This document shows, in pieces, positions 1 to 7,647 of a stretch of DNA of 64,000 nucleotides. The notes under the pieces were generated by a model. The model searched no databases. It saw nothing but the letters and a program-made list of their open reading frames with translations, and was not told where the DNA came from. Source of the stretch: Trichlorobacter thiogenes (lineage in GTDB: Bacteria; Desulfobacterota; Desulfuromonadia; Geobacterales; Pseudopelobacteraceae); the NCBI RefSeq assembly GCF_900167465.1, contig NZ_FUWR01000003.1:124001-188000 (forward strand). Direction: 5' to 3'. Every line of letters starts with the position of its first letter. The first letter of the stretch is position 1. A program made the position numbers and the translations under genes.

Positions 1-530
1 GTGAAGAAGAACTTCGCAAACAGAATCAGGAACTTGAACTGCTTTCAAACAAAGACACTCTAACGGGTGCATTCAATAGACGCTACCTTAACCATATTTT
101 AACTGTTGAACTTTTGCGAGCAGCCCGAACAGACAGCCTGGTCTCTGTACTCATGATTGATATTGATCATTTCAAACAAATTAATGACACCTTTGGTCAC
201 CAGTCAGGCGATCATGTGCTCAAACGAATGACCGCAGAAATAGCCGCCTGCCTGAGAGACTATGACCTCCTCTTCCGCTACGGTGGTGAGGAATTTGTAG
301 TGTTGCTACCTGACACCAGTCTCCTCGAGGCCAGAAACGTGGCACAACGACTCTGTCAAAAGGTGCATTCGATCAGGTTTTCAGATGCACTTGTCAATCT
401 GCATCTAACCGTCAGTATCGGCGTTGCTGAATTTCCAGGAATGAATATCGGTACAGCAGAAGAACTACTCGAACATGCAGATCAAGCTCTCTACCAGGCC
501 AAAGAAAACGGCAGAAACCAAGTCATTTAA
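1..530 (+). CDS. Diguanylate cyclase, GGDEF domain (5' end outside window)
   Basis: Only the C-terminal part is present; the frame is open from base 3. Reading from there gives a short charged helix, then KDTLTGAFNRR, the canonical start of a GGDEF domain, and the catalytic loop as YGGEEF around base 280-300. Nine residues before the loop lies RDYD, matching the RxxD product-inhibition site, so both the active site and the c-di-GMP I-site look intact. The protein should condense two GTP into c-di-GMP; its sensory part lies upstream of the window. The ATG at 114 is internal to the domain and is not the start. Targets of the messenger in the same window could include the PilZ protein at 23.1 kb. 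Confidence 0.93.
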   Translation, partial: EEELRKQNQELELLSNKDTLTGAFNRRYLNHILTVELLRAARTDSLVSVLMIDIDHFKQINDTFGHQSGDHVLKRMTAEIAACLRDYDLLFRYGGEEFVVLLPDTSLLEARNVAQRLCQKVHSIRFSDALVNLHLTVSIGVAEFPGMNIGTAEELLEHADQALYQAKENGRNQVI

Positions 531-619
531 CAACCTAATTTCTCACGCTTCTGGCAGATAAACCGCCTGAAAACAACCTGGGGTAAATTGCCCCTATCTC
601 GAAAGGAGTAATCCAGATC

Positions 620-919
620 ATGAAGAAGCTTGTATCCATTACTGCAGCCGTCACAATCCTCGCCGTTGCCTCCCTGGCATCTGCAGCAAGTATCAAAGGT
701 CCCGTCACCAAGATCACCCCAAATGCAGATGGCAGCTACACAACCGTTATCAAGGATGAAGCCACCAAGAAAGACGTTGTGGTTGAAGTCGCTGACGACC
801 TGACAAAAGACAAACTGAGTGGGAAAAAGATCGTTGTTGACGATGAAGTAAAAGTTAAATTTGATGAAAAGAATGGCAAGAACATCAGCGCCAAATTCCT
901 TAAGGCTGCCGGCTGCTAA
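620..919 (+). CDS. Small secreted protein of unknown function
   Basis: 99 residues with a clear Sec signal peptide (MKK, hydrophobic core, cleavage after the ASA near residue 22). The mature part is about 77 residues, rich in Lys, Asp and Val, with alternating strands (for example VITKITP, VVVEVADD, DEVKVKFDEK), suggesting a small periplasmic beta protein, possibly OB-like. It ends in GC, a lone Cys. An AAAGGAG ribosome site lies 11 bases before the ATG. It sits alone between the cyclase and a bidirectional terminator. I do not recognise a family and assign no function. Confidence 0.8.
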   Translation: MKKLVSITAAVTILAVASLASAASIKGPVTKITPNADGSYTTVIKDEATKKDVVVEVADDLTKDKLSGKKIVVDDEVKVKFDEKNGKNISAKFLKAAGC

Positions 920-969
920 AGCTGCAAACACGGAAATAGTTTGGCCTCCTCCCCAAACGACTCCGTAAC

Positions 970-1009
970 AAAGCCCCCTCTGCACAATTCTGCAGAGGGG
1001 GCTTTGATT
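970..1009 (+). terminator. Intrinsic terminator, probably bidirectional
   Basis: A 15-bp perfect stem (970-984 with 991-1005, core GCCCCCTCTGCA) with a 6-base loop is followed by CTTTGATTT on the plus strand and by CTTTGTT on the minus strand. It lies between the convergent small secreted protein and the chemoreceptor and can serve both. Confidence 0.85.
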
Positions 1010-1022
1010 TGTTGCGCATTAG

Positions 1023-2651
1023 CTACAGCTTAAATTTACTCACCAGATTCTGCAGATCCTGGGCCTGACCAGCCAACTGGGCAGCAGCGGCAGCGGTCTC
1101 TTCAGCACCACTGGCGGTCTGTTGCACCACTTCGGTGATCTGCTGGATATTGGTGGTCACCTCACTGGTGGTAGCGGTCTGTTGCTCAGCTGCCGTAGCT
1201 ATCTGACTGACCTGCATGGTAACATCGTTCACCTGTTCAAGGATCTGCTGTAGTGAGGTCTCAAGCTGAGCGGCCTCGGCAGCTCCTTTTTCCGTACCCT
1301 TCACCCCTTCCTCCATGGAGGTAATGGCCACCCTGGTTTCCTGCTGAATACTGCGGATCATATCGCTGATCTCTTTAGTGGCCTTGGTGGTACGCTCTGC
1401 CAGGGCACGCACCTCATCAGCAACCACCGCAAAACCACGTCCCATTTCACCGGCCCGGGCTGCCTCAATGGCTGCATTTAGAGCCAGCAGGTTGGTCTGA
1501 TCAGCAATATCCTCAATGGTACCCACAATAGCGCCGATCTGTTCGGACCGCTCACCAAGGCTTGAAACAATCTTGGCGTTTTCTTTGGTATGCTCACCAC
1601 GGGTACGGATACCATCCACCGTATGCTTGACAATGGCAAAGCCACTTTCGGTAGCAGTGGCAGCCATCCCTGCACTGTCGGCAGCGGCATGACAGTTACG
1701 GGCGATATCACTACTGGTGGCAGCCATCTCTTCGCTAGCAGTGGCAACGGTACCGGTCTGGGCAGCAACCTCTTCAGCGCCAGTGGCGATCTGTTCAGAG
1801 GTGCTGTGCAGCTGGGTGGAAGCAGAGGCGATACCGGCTGATATCTGGACCGTCTGGGACACCAATGTGCGCAGGCTTTGCACCATATGCTCCATGGCTG
1901 ACTGTAATTGTCCAACCTCATCACGGGAGGTAACGGTTACTTCAGCAGTCAGATCGCCATCAGCAAGACGACGGGCCACAGCAACAGATGCAGCCAAGGG
2001 AGTGGTGATCATACGGGAAATAAGCAGCCCAAGTGTTATTGCCAGAACAACAGCAGCTATAATCACACCGATCATCAGCTTTGCTGCAAAGGATGCGGTC
2101 TGGTCGTTATGCTCGGCCGCCAGCTTGGCCTGCTTCTTTTTCGAATCCACCAGTTGGTTAATAATCTCCTGCTCATGCAAGGCTGCCTTAAAGGCCTCGC
2201 CATGCATCAACGCCTTGGCTTCAGCATCTTTACCTGCGTTATCCAGCTCAAGAATCTTGTCGATAAAACCGCCATAGACCTTGCGAGACTCTTTAAACTC
2301 ATTAAACGCCTTTCTCCCCTCCTCTGTCAAAAGCGTCTTTTCTACCTTTTCTGCATGCTCTGTCATATCCTGACGCAGTTTTTTGATGTTATCTGCATAC
2401 TTCTGACGTTCAGCCGGATCGGTTGACTCTACAACATCACGCAAGTTAATCCGGGCCCGCTGGAAGTCAACCGAAATGGCACCCAGATCCCCCAAAGGCA
2501 CCGTCATCTTTTCATACATCATGGCGGCATCATGATCTATTTCATAAATCTTCATAATACCGATAGCGCCGACAACCGCTGCGATGATTGCAACCGTAAC
2601 AAAACCGGCAACAAGCTTCACACCAACTTTCAGATTTTTAAACCATTGCAT
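1023..2651 (-). CDS. Methyl-accepting chemotaxis protein with 4HB-type sensor and HAMP
   Basis: 542 residues. TM1 about 12-32, a periplasmic helical region about 35-185 with four-helix-bundle character, TM2 about 190-213, HAMP about 213-265, then the long cytoplasmic coiled coil. The hairpin tip reads [16 protein letters not shown] followed by [16 protein letters not shown], the standard CheA/CheW contact region. No NWETF-like CheR tether is seen at the C-terminus (ends VSKFKL). I take the ATG at 2651 (MQWFKNL) because an AGGAGG site lies 6 bases upstream; a TTG two codons earlier would overlap that site. The ligand cannot be told. It is transcribed alone. Confidence 0.95.
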   Translation of the reverse strand: MQWFKNLKVGVKLVAGFVTVAIIAAVVGAIGIMKIYEIDHDAAMMYEKMTVPLGDLGAISVDFQRARINLRDVVESTDPAERQKYADNIKKLRQDMTEHAEKVEKTLLTEEGRKAFNEFKESRKVYGGFIDKILELDNAGKDAEAKALMHGEAFKAALHEQEIINQLVDSKKKQAKLAAEHNDQTASFAAKLMIGVIIAAVVLAITLGLLISRMITTPLAASVAVARRLADGDLTAEVTVTSRDEVGQLQSAMEHMVQSLRTLVSQTVQISAGIASASTQLHSTSEQIATGAEEVAAQTGTVATASEEMAATSSDIARNCHAAADSAGMAATATESGFAIVKHTVDGIRTRGEHTKENAKIVSSLGERSEQIGAIVGTIEDIADQTNLLALNAAIEAARAGEMGRGFAVVADEVRALAERTTKATKEISDMIRSIQQETRVAITSMEEGVKGTEKGAAEAAQLETSLQQILEQVNDVTMQVSQIATAAEQQTATTSEVTTNIQQITEVVQQTASGAEETAAAAAQLAGQAQDLQNLVSKFKL

Positions 2652-2776
2652 AGACAACCTCCTGTTATTTTTATGTCTAAAATAAAATTTGCCCTAAGTC
2701 CGTATCACCACATGCCCGCATAACGAAAAAACCGTTTCAAGAACAACATACTAATGGACAAAACATCCCGATGACA

Positions 2777-2794
2777 ATAGGGTGATCACCCTAT
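2777..2794. promoter_or_regulatory. 18-bp perfect palindrome, candidate operator
   Basis: ATAGGGTGATCACCCTAT is identical to its reverse complement. It lies 126 bases upstream of the chemoreceptor start and just past the stop of the small protein at 2841. It has no loop and no T-run, so it fits a dimeric repressor site better than a terminator. The factor is unknown. Confidence 0.4.
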
Positions 2795-2840
2795 AAAAGG
2801 CTAATATTCCGTTAGTTTTTACACATAAATGGTCGCCGAC

Positions 2841-3053
2841 TTATCCACTAAAACGTTTAAGAGTAGTATCCAGCTTGGCAGAAACCATCTCAAGCCGTAT
2901 CAGATCCTCAAGTTTAATCGCCTGTTGTTCCTTTTTACTCAGCTGAAACCCCTCCTCAAGCAGGAGATCTTCAAACGCCACCATTGCCCGCCGCCGAAAC
3001 CGGTCATCCGTGACTAATCGGCCAAAAAACTGTTCCACCGCCTCCTGTGACAT
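2841..3053 (-). CDS. Small protein resembling a RiPP leader-type (Franean1_4349/Nif11-like) domain
   Basis: 70 residues from the ATG at 3053, which has an AAAGGAGG site 5 bases upstream; an upstream in-frame start would overlap that site. The sequence follows the pattern seen in leader-peptide-like families: VEQFFGRLVTDDRFRRR, then a helix, then EEGFQLSKKEQQAI. There is no Cys/Ser/Thr-rich core after it, no double-Gly cleavage site, and no modification enzyme nearby, so it may be a stand-alone adaptor using the same fold. The family link is by eye only. Confidence 0.6.
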   Translation of the reverse strand: MSQEAVEQFFGRLVTDDRFRRRAMVAFEDLLLEEGFQLSKKEQQAIKLEDLIRLEMVSAKLDTTLKRFSG

Positions 3054-3162
3054 ACCAACCTCCTTTGCGATCATCCACTGCTCCGCCCAGGAACAGTAGC
3101 AAGGTATTTACACAGGTAGTTGCAGCCAGCATGCCAAACAGGCAAACATGTAATTCAAGCAT

Positions 3163-3213
3163 GTTACAAAACAAAAAAGCTCCACACTGTACCCATAGGG
3201 GACAGTGTGGAGC
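3163..3213 (-). terminator. Intrinsic terminator of the response-regulator operon
   Basis: A 12-bp stem (3179-3190 with 3202-3213, GCTCCACACTGT) is followed on the minus strand by TTTTTTGTTTTGT. It closes the minus-strand operon ending at 3241. Confidence 0.85.
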
Positions 3214-3240
3214 CAGAGGGAACACCTTATTTTCAAAATA

Positions 3241-4608
3241 TCAGGTCCGGTAAAAATTCTTCCGTGCAATCCCCAGCAGCTTGGCTGCCTGGGATTTATT
3301 GCCACCACACCGTTCCAGGGTGGTGGTCAGGATCTGATCTGTCAGGGCCGCAAGGGAAAGTTGCTCAGCAGGCAGCGTCAGCGTGTAACTGACAGATCCG
3401 TCAACAGCCGGTTCAGCAGCTGCACCTGACGATGCGGATGCCAGCCCAAGATGTTCCGGACGGATCAGCTCGCCATCAGTTAAAATGGCAGCCCGCTCCA
3501 GGCAATTCCGCAGTTCCCGCACATTACCCGGCCAGGGATAGACCAGCATCATTTCCATAGCCTTCTGGGAAATACCGGGCAATGACTTACCCAGGTGTTG
3601 ACGCAACTCAGCCAGGGCATGCTCGCACAAAAGCGGTATATCATCCCTACGTTCCCGCAGCGGCGGGATGGTCAGTGGAAAGACATTGATCCGGTGGTAC
3701 AGATCCTCCCTAAAGCGCCCGGCTGCCACCATTTCAGCCAGATTGCGATTAGTGGCAACAATCACCCGGCATTCTGCCGGACAGCTGGTATTACTCCCAA
3801 CCTTCTCATAGACCCGTTCCTGCAACACCCGCAGCAGCTTGGCCTGCAGCGACAGCGGCATATCCCCGATCTCATCCAGCAGAATGGTACCACCCTTTGC
3901 GCTGCTGAATTTCCCTTCACGATCACGATCAGCGCCGGTAAAAGCGCCTCGAACATGCCCAAACAGCTCACTTTCCAGCAGATGTTCCGGTACGGCAGCA
4001 CAGTTAATTGCCACAAACCGGTTCGGCTGGGCATCACTTGCAAAATGGATTGCCCGCGCCAGCACCTCTTTGCCAACACCACTTTCTCCGTAAATAGCCA
4101 CCGTGGTCTGCCGGGCCGCAGCGACACGGGCGGCAAGCGACAGGGTCTGTTTCATGGCCGGACTGACGGTTACGATGCTCTGGAAGGTATAACGTTCTTT
4201 CAGCAGTTCCCGGATCTGGCTGTTTTCCTGCACCACGCGATGATAATCAAGGGCCTGCTGGATGGTTATTTTCAGGAGATCCAGATTGAACGGCTTTTCA
4301 AGATAGTCATAGGCGCCCTGCCTGATCGCCTCAACCGCACCGCTGATACTACTATCGGCTGTTATTGCAATAAACGGCGTACCAGTAAATCGTTTCAGTA
4401 CCAGTTCCAGTAGTTCCCTGCCATCCATAACCGGCATCACCATATCCGAGACAACAAGGTCAAACGACTGCTGCTCAAGCAGTTCCGCAGCCTCATGGCC
4501 GTTCGAGGCGGTCACCGGACAGCAGCCTTCCTGCTGCAGGATGTTTTCCAGCATGGTCAATGACAGCGGATCATCATCAACAACCAGTATGAGCGGCTTC
4601 TTTTTCAT
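3241..4608 (-). CDS. Sigma-54-dependent response regulator (NtrC type)
   Basis: 455 residues: receiver domain 1-120 with the acidic pair at the N-terminus (VVDDD) and phospho-acceptor Asp in VVSDMVMP; AAA+ domain about 140-375 with Walker A GESGVGKE and the sigma-54 contact loop GAFTGAD; Fis-type helix-turn-helix at the C-terminus (NKSQAAKLLGIARKNFYRT). The protein stops right after the recognition helix, slightly short for the family. The ATG overlaps the stop of the upstream amidohydrolase (ATGA), so translation is coupled. No histidine kinase is adjacent, so it is an orphan regulator here; its target promoters are unknown. Confidence 0.95.
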   Translation of the reverse strand: MKKKPLILVVDDDPLSLTMLENILQQEGCCPVTASNGHEAAELLEQQSFDLVVSDMVMPVMDGRELLELVLKRFTGTPFIAITADSSISGAVEAIRQGAYDYLEKPFNLDLLKITIQQALDYHRVVQENSQIRELLKERYTFQSIVTVSPAMKQTLSLAARVAAARQTTVAIYGESGVGKEVLARAIHFASDAQPNRFVAINCAAVPEHLLESELFGHVRGAFTGADRDREGKFSSAKGGTILLDEIGDMPLSLQAKLLRVLQERVYEKVGSNTSCPAECRVIVATNRNLAEMVAAGRFREDLYHRINVFPLTIPPLRERRDDIPLLCEHALAELRQHLGKSLPGISQKAMEMMLVYPWPGNVRELRNCLERAAILTDGELIRPEHLGLASASSGAAAEPAVDGSVSYTLTLPAEQLSLAALTDQILTTTLERCGGNKSQAAKLLGIARKNFYRT

Positions 4609-5876
4609 GCAGCAGCTCCACTACCAAAATCATCCAGCCCCGCCAAGAGCCCCTGCAGGTAGACGGCATTGACCCTGCCAGCATCCAGCAGTCGCTCTGC
4701 AGTACAACCACCATCCAGTTGCAGCACCTGAAAATCTGCCTGTTTACCGGCTTCCAGCACACCCGTGCAATCGGCCAGACCGATCCCGGCTGCGCCGCCT
4801 TTGGTTGCCATCTCCAGCAAACGCTCCGGCCCCAGCTCACCCCGGTAACAATCCAGGGCAAAGCGGATCTCATCCCACAGGGAAAGCGAATCATTGCTGG
4901 CCAACGAATCAGTGCCCAGGCAGAGCGGAATACCCAGTTTGTTAAAGAGATGTACCGGCGCCGTACCAACCGCAAGACGTTCATTGCTGCGAGGACAGAG
5001 ACAGAGGGTCACACCCCGTTCCTTCAGCAGGGCAGCGTCAGCCGGGGTCAACTGCACCCCATGCACCGCAAGGGTTGAGGAGCCAAGCAGACCGCCATCA
5101 TCAAAGAACCGGGCCGGTGTGGTCCTGCGTGGCGCTGGCAGATAATCCTGCCAGCCAACCAGTGGATACATCTCTTCAGCCAGTGGACCAGTAGAATCAA
5201 ACAGCAGAGCAGACTCCTCGCGGGATTCTGCCAGATGCAGCGAGAGCGGCAGTTGCATCTGGTCTGCAGCAGCGGCAATATCAGGCAGTAGGCTGCTATG
5301 CAGTGTGTACGGTGCGTGGGGAGAAAGGCCCGGCAGGCGACAGCCGTTCACGGTCTTGCATGCCTCCAGCGCCTTGGCCAGCCGAGGTTCAAACAGCAGA
5401 CGATCCTGTCCGATCAGCTCCAGGTAAAGCCGCCCCCCAATGAAGGTACCGTCATAGGCGGGCAACAGATCCGGCGAGGTGACAATATCGCCAACAGCGG
5501 TGGTACCGGCCCGCAGACAGGCCTTTATACCGGCCTTGAGTGATGTACGGGTTTCCTCAACTGACACACCGCGCCGCACCTTGATCATCTGGATGATCCA
5601 GTCCACAAAACCACGGGGATGGTAATCAAGGCCATCCCGCAGACGCCAGGCAGGAAAGTGGGTTAATTCCAGATGAGTGTGGGCATTAACAAAGCCGGGC
5701 ATAATCACGCAACCGGGATACTCTGCAGCTGGCTGGCCATAGCGAGCGATCAGATCACTGGCTGTGCCAACCTCCAGAATCCGGCCATGGGCAACCGCCA
5801 GAGCGCCACCTGCAACGGGCGGCTGACCGGGATTGTAGAGCCATGAGGCGGTATAGACGACAGTATCAGGTATCAG
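4605..5876 (-). CDS. Amidohydrolase/deaminase (MqnX or MtaD-like), apparent CTG start
   Basis: Metal-dependent amidohydrolase. The first ATG/GTG gives only 367 residues starting at the metal motif, which lacks the N-terminal beta-sandwich. The frame stays open upstream and encodes typical N-terminal sequence (TVVYTASWLYNPG, GGALAVAHGRILEVG) back to a CTG at 5876, giving 423 residues, normal for the family. No ATG, GTG or TTG exists in this extension; the CTG has GGAG 5 bases upstream and overlaps the TGA of the lipoprotein gene as CTGA. Motifs: NAHTH (residues about 64-68), SPHAPYTLH, GTDSLASND. The substrate is probably a nucleoside-type amine: aminodeoxyfutalosine (menaquinone route) or S-adenosylhomocysteine/methylthioadenosine. 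Confidence 0.85.
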   Translation of the reverse strand: MIPDTVVYTASWLYNPGQPPVAGGALAVAHGRILEVGTASDLIARYGQPAAEYPGCVIMPGFVNAHTHLELTHFPAWRLRDGLDYHPRGFVDWIIQMIKVRRGVSVEETRTSLKAGIKACLRAGTTAVGDIVTSPDLLPAYDGTFIGGRLYLELIGQDRLLFEPRLAKALEACKTVNGCRLPGLSPHAPYTLHSSLLPDIAAAADQMQLPLSLHLAESREESALLFDSTGPLAEEMYPLVGWQDYLPAPRRTTPARFFDDGGLLGSSTLAVHGVQLTPADAALLKERGVTLCLCPRSNERLAVGTAPVHLFNKLGIPLCLGTDSLASNDSLSLWDEIRFALDCYRGELGPERLLEMATKGGAAGIGLADCTGVLEAGKQADFQVLQLDGGCTAERLLDAGRVNAVYLQGLLAGLDDFGSGAAA

Positions 5877-6172
5877 AACTTCTCCATCCCCTGCGGGACA
5901 TCCTGCTCAAGAACCTTTACATACCCGCGCAGCCCCATACACTCCTTCATACGGGCGGAGATGACCTCTTTATCGCCACGTTTATCAAGATGTTTGGCAT
6001 ACAGGGCTGACTCTTCTTCACATTCCAGATTATCTTTAGCAAAGGCAGCCCGGTCCTTACCTCCCTGATACCAGACATAGCTTGGAGAGGCGCAGCCCGA
6101 AGCAAGCAGTATCACTACTGCAGCAGAAAAAAACAGTAATGCCCTGGCGGTACTGACATATGATCTCGTCAT
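5873..6172 (-). CDS. Small lipoprotein of unknown function
   Basis: 99 residues. Signal peptide with a lipobox LASGC puts the lipidated Cys near residue 27. The mature part carries a segment with the pattern LECEEES-ALYAKHLDKRGDKE and a second Cys in KECMG; the same pattern (DCQKKAAEYTYNLDKAGDQE, AEC) occurs in the secreted protein encoded just upstream, so the two share a small paired-Cys helical motif. It lies 12 bases after the upstream gene and overlaps the amidohydrolase start. Function unknown; likely an envelope partner of the upstream protein. Confidence 0.8.
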   Translation of the reverse strand: MTRSYVSTARALLFFSAAVVILLASGCASPSYVWYQGGKDRAAFAKDNLECEEESALYAKHLDKRGDKEVISARMKECMGLRGYVKVLEQDVPQGMEKF

Positions 6173-6184
6173 TTTCGTATCTCC

Positions 6185-7330
6185 CTAAAACTTCTTTTCA
6201 ATGACAAACTCAACGGTTCCGCCTGTTATACCGCCACGCTGGACATGGCACTGGCGGGTCGCCTGACATCTGCTGTTGGGGACGTTTTTGCAGGGGAGCT
6301 CACCAACCAGCTGAATACAGTCAGTGCAGCCAGGGGGATAGATGCCCGGCTTGTTGTTATCTCCGGTTATTGATTCATTGGGGCCGATTACCTTGACCGA
6401 CTTTGTCTGGTTCTGGACCGTCCATGCTTCACCCGGCAGATTGATGGACAGAGCATAGCTGACGCCGTTGACAAGGCTTATGTTGACCGCCTCAGTAGAG
6501 GTGTTGGTGGGGTTAAGAGTAAATTCTCCCTGGGTAAAACCGTTAGGTGAGGGGCACGAGGCCTTTTCCGGCCAGAGGTGTATCCCCCCGGTCAGGCATT
6601 TTTCAGCATCATTGCCGGTCCGTTTCAACTCCACCGATGAACCTTTTTTCACGGTCCCTGTGCACCACCCGGCATTTTTCTCCTTACCTGCCTGCGGATC
6701 TTTACACCAGTCAGTATTCTGGGCAATCCACTGATAGGAGATAATCTTCTCATTATCCGTGCAGGCTCCAAGCTCACCAGGTTTTGTCACTGCACCGGTT
6801 ACAAACATGAAGGTCACATCGGCATCGGTCTGATTGGTGATCTTGATATTGGTTGCGCCGTAGTAGTTTTTCTCTGGCTTCCTGCATGCACCATCACAAC
6901 CATTACTGCAAAGGGTATAGTTGCAGGTGGCATTGTTGGAAGAAGAGCCGCAACTGGGCAGTACCTGCCCAGGATTTTTCTTCTTACAGCACCAGTCATT
7001 ATTCGGGGTCATCCAGCAAGGGGAACACCATGCCATATCAGCATCGGTACAGATCGGCATGCTTCCTGAAACGCTTTTAAGCTGTACGGTTGGCGCTGGC
7101 CGCGCCTTGCTTGCAGCTATACACTCAGCAACATGCTTGTCAAACAGCTCCTGATCTCCAGCCTTGTCAAGATTGTAGGTGTACTCTGCAGCTTTCTTTT
7201 GGCAATCGTACAGAATACGTCGCGCAGCCATGTCTGGCTGTTCTGCTGACACCGTACCAGCAACGAAAACCATTAAACCAAAAACAGCTCCACTGGCCAG
7301 CGACAGAAATGTAAAACGGTTCCAGTTCAT
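6185..7330 (-). CDS. Cys-rich secreted protein of unknown function
   Basis: 381 residues from the ATG at 7330 (AGGGGGG upstream). Signal peptide MNWNRF... cleaved near VSA-EQ (about residue 31). Next comes a 45-residue paired-Cys helical motif shared with the downstream lipoprotein, then a region very rich in Cys and Trp (CSPCW, WCCKKK, CNYTLC, CDGAC, WCKD, GWCTG). The C-terminal half looks beta-rich (VNISLVNGVSYALSINLPG, PPGCTDC, GGTVEFVIEKKF), reminiscent of thaumatin-like or carbohydrate-binding sandwiches, but I cannot name a family. Many disulfides are expected, so it should be periplasmic or extracellular. First gene of a four-gene coupled operon. Confidence 0.8.
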   Translation of the reverse strand: MNWNRFTFLSLASGAVFGLMVFVAGTVSAEQPDMAARRILYDCQKKAAEYTYNLDKAGDQELFDKHVAECIAASKARPAPTVQLKSVSGSMPICTDADMAWCSPCWMTPNNDWCCKKKNPGQVLPSCGSSSNNATCNYTLCSNGCDGACRKPEKNYYGATNIKITNQTDADVTFMFVTGAVTKPGELGACTDNEKIISYQWIAQNTDWCKDPQAGKEKNAGWCTGTVKKGSSVELKRTGNDAEKCLTGGIHLWPEKASCPSPNGFTQGEFTLNPTNTSTEAVNISLVNGVSYALSINLPGEAWTVQNQTKSVKVIGPNESITGDNNKPGIYPPGCTDCIQLVGELPCKNVPNSRCQATRQCHVQRGGITGGTVEFVIEKKF

Positions 7331-7380
7331 GGTGCCCCCCTGTCTGGTTGGTACATTTACTCCTTGCACGAGACAAGCAA

Positions 7381-7408
7381 ACTCTACTGCAGTTTTAGTC
7401 ACTGTCAA
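7381..7408 (-). promoter_or_regulatory. Sigma-70-type promoter of the 7.3-3.2 kb operon
   Basis: On the minus strand TTGACA (7408-7403) is followed after 16 bases by TAGAGT (7386-7381), about 50 bases before the ATG at 7330. Pattern match only. Confidence 0.5.
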
Positions 7409-7445
7409 GCAGCTTACACCGGTGATCAACCAACCACGACACTCC

Positions 7446-7491
7446 AGACAGAAACAGGCGGAAGACCGTAGTCTATCGCCTGTTTCTGTCT
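7446..7491. repeat. 15-bp perfect inverted repeat upstream of the operon
   Basis: AGACAGAAACAGGCG (7446-7460) is repeated in inverse at 7477-7491 with a 16-base spacer. No T-run follows on either strand. It sits upstream of the predicted promoter, so it could be a regulator site or a decayed repeat. The rest of 7331-7647 holds only the promoter and the repeat at 7530. Confidence 0.5.
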
Positions 7492-7529
7492 TCAGCTACG
7501 GAGGTTCTCATTTCAAGTAGCATTCAAGC

Positions 7530-7620
7530 CAACACCTTACCACCCCTGGCCCCTCCTAAAATAGGAGGGGGAATTAACTCCCCTCCTTACTAAGGAGGGG
7601 GTGGGGGTGGTTGAGGTTAG
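7530..7620. repeat. Palindromic GC-rich intergenic repeat (MITE/REP-like)
   Basis: Two adjacent hairpins, CCCCTCC-TAAAATA-GGAGGGG and CCCCTCCTTACTAAGGAGGGG, are bounded by near-inverse ends (ACCACCCCTGGCCCC and GGGGTGGGGGTGGTT). This design matches a type of short palindromic element dispersed between genes in many bacterial genomes. It contains no ORF. Confidence 0.6.
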
Positions 7621-7647
7621 TGCCCACTTGATCGTTCAAGATACTGA

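Noticed and set aside
1717-2426. Long plus-strand ORFs opposite the chemoreceptor
   Set aside because: Antisense shadows of a well-supported gene with no family features.
5708-5876. A frameshift or truncated amidohydrolase
   Set aside because: The frame is continuous through the missing N-terminal region to the CTG, so no frameshift is needed to get full length.
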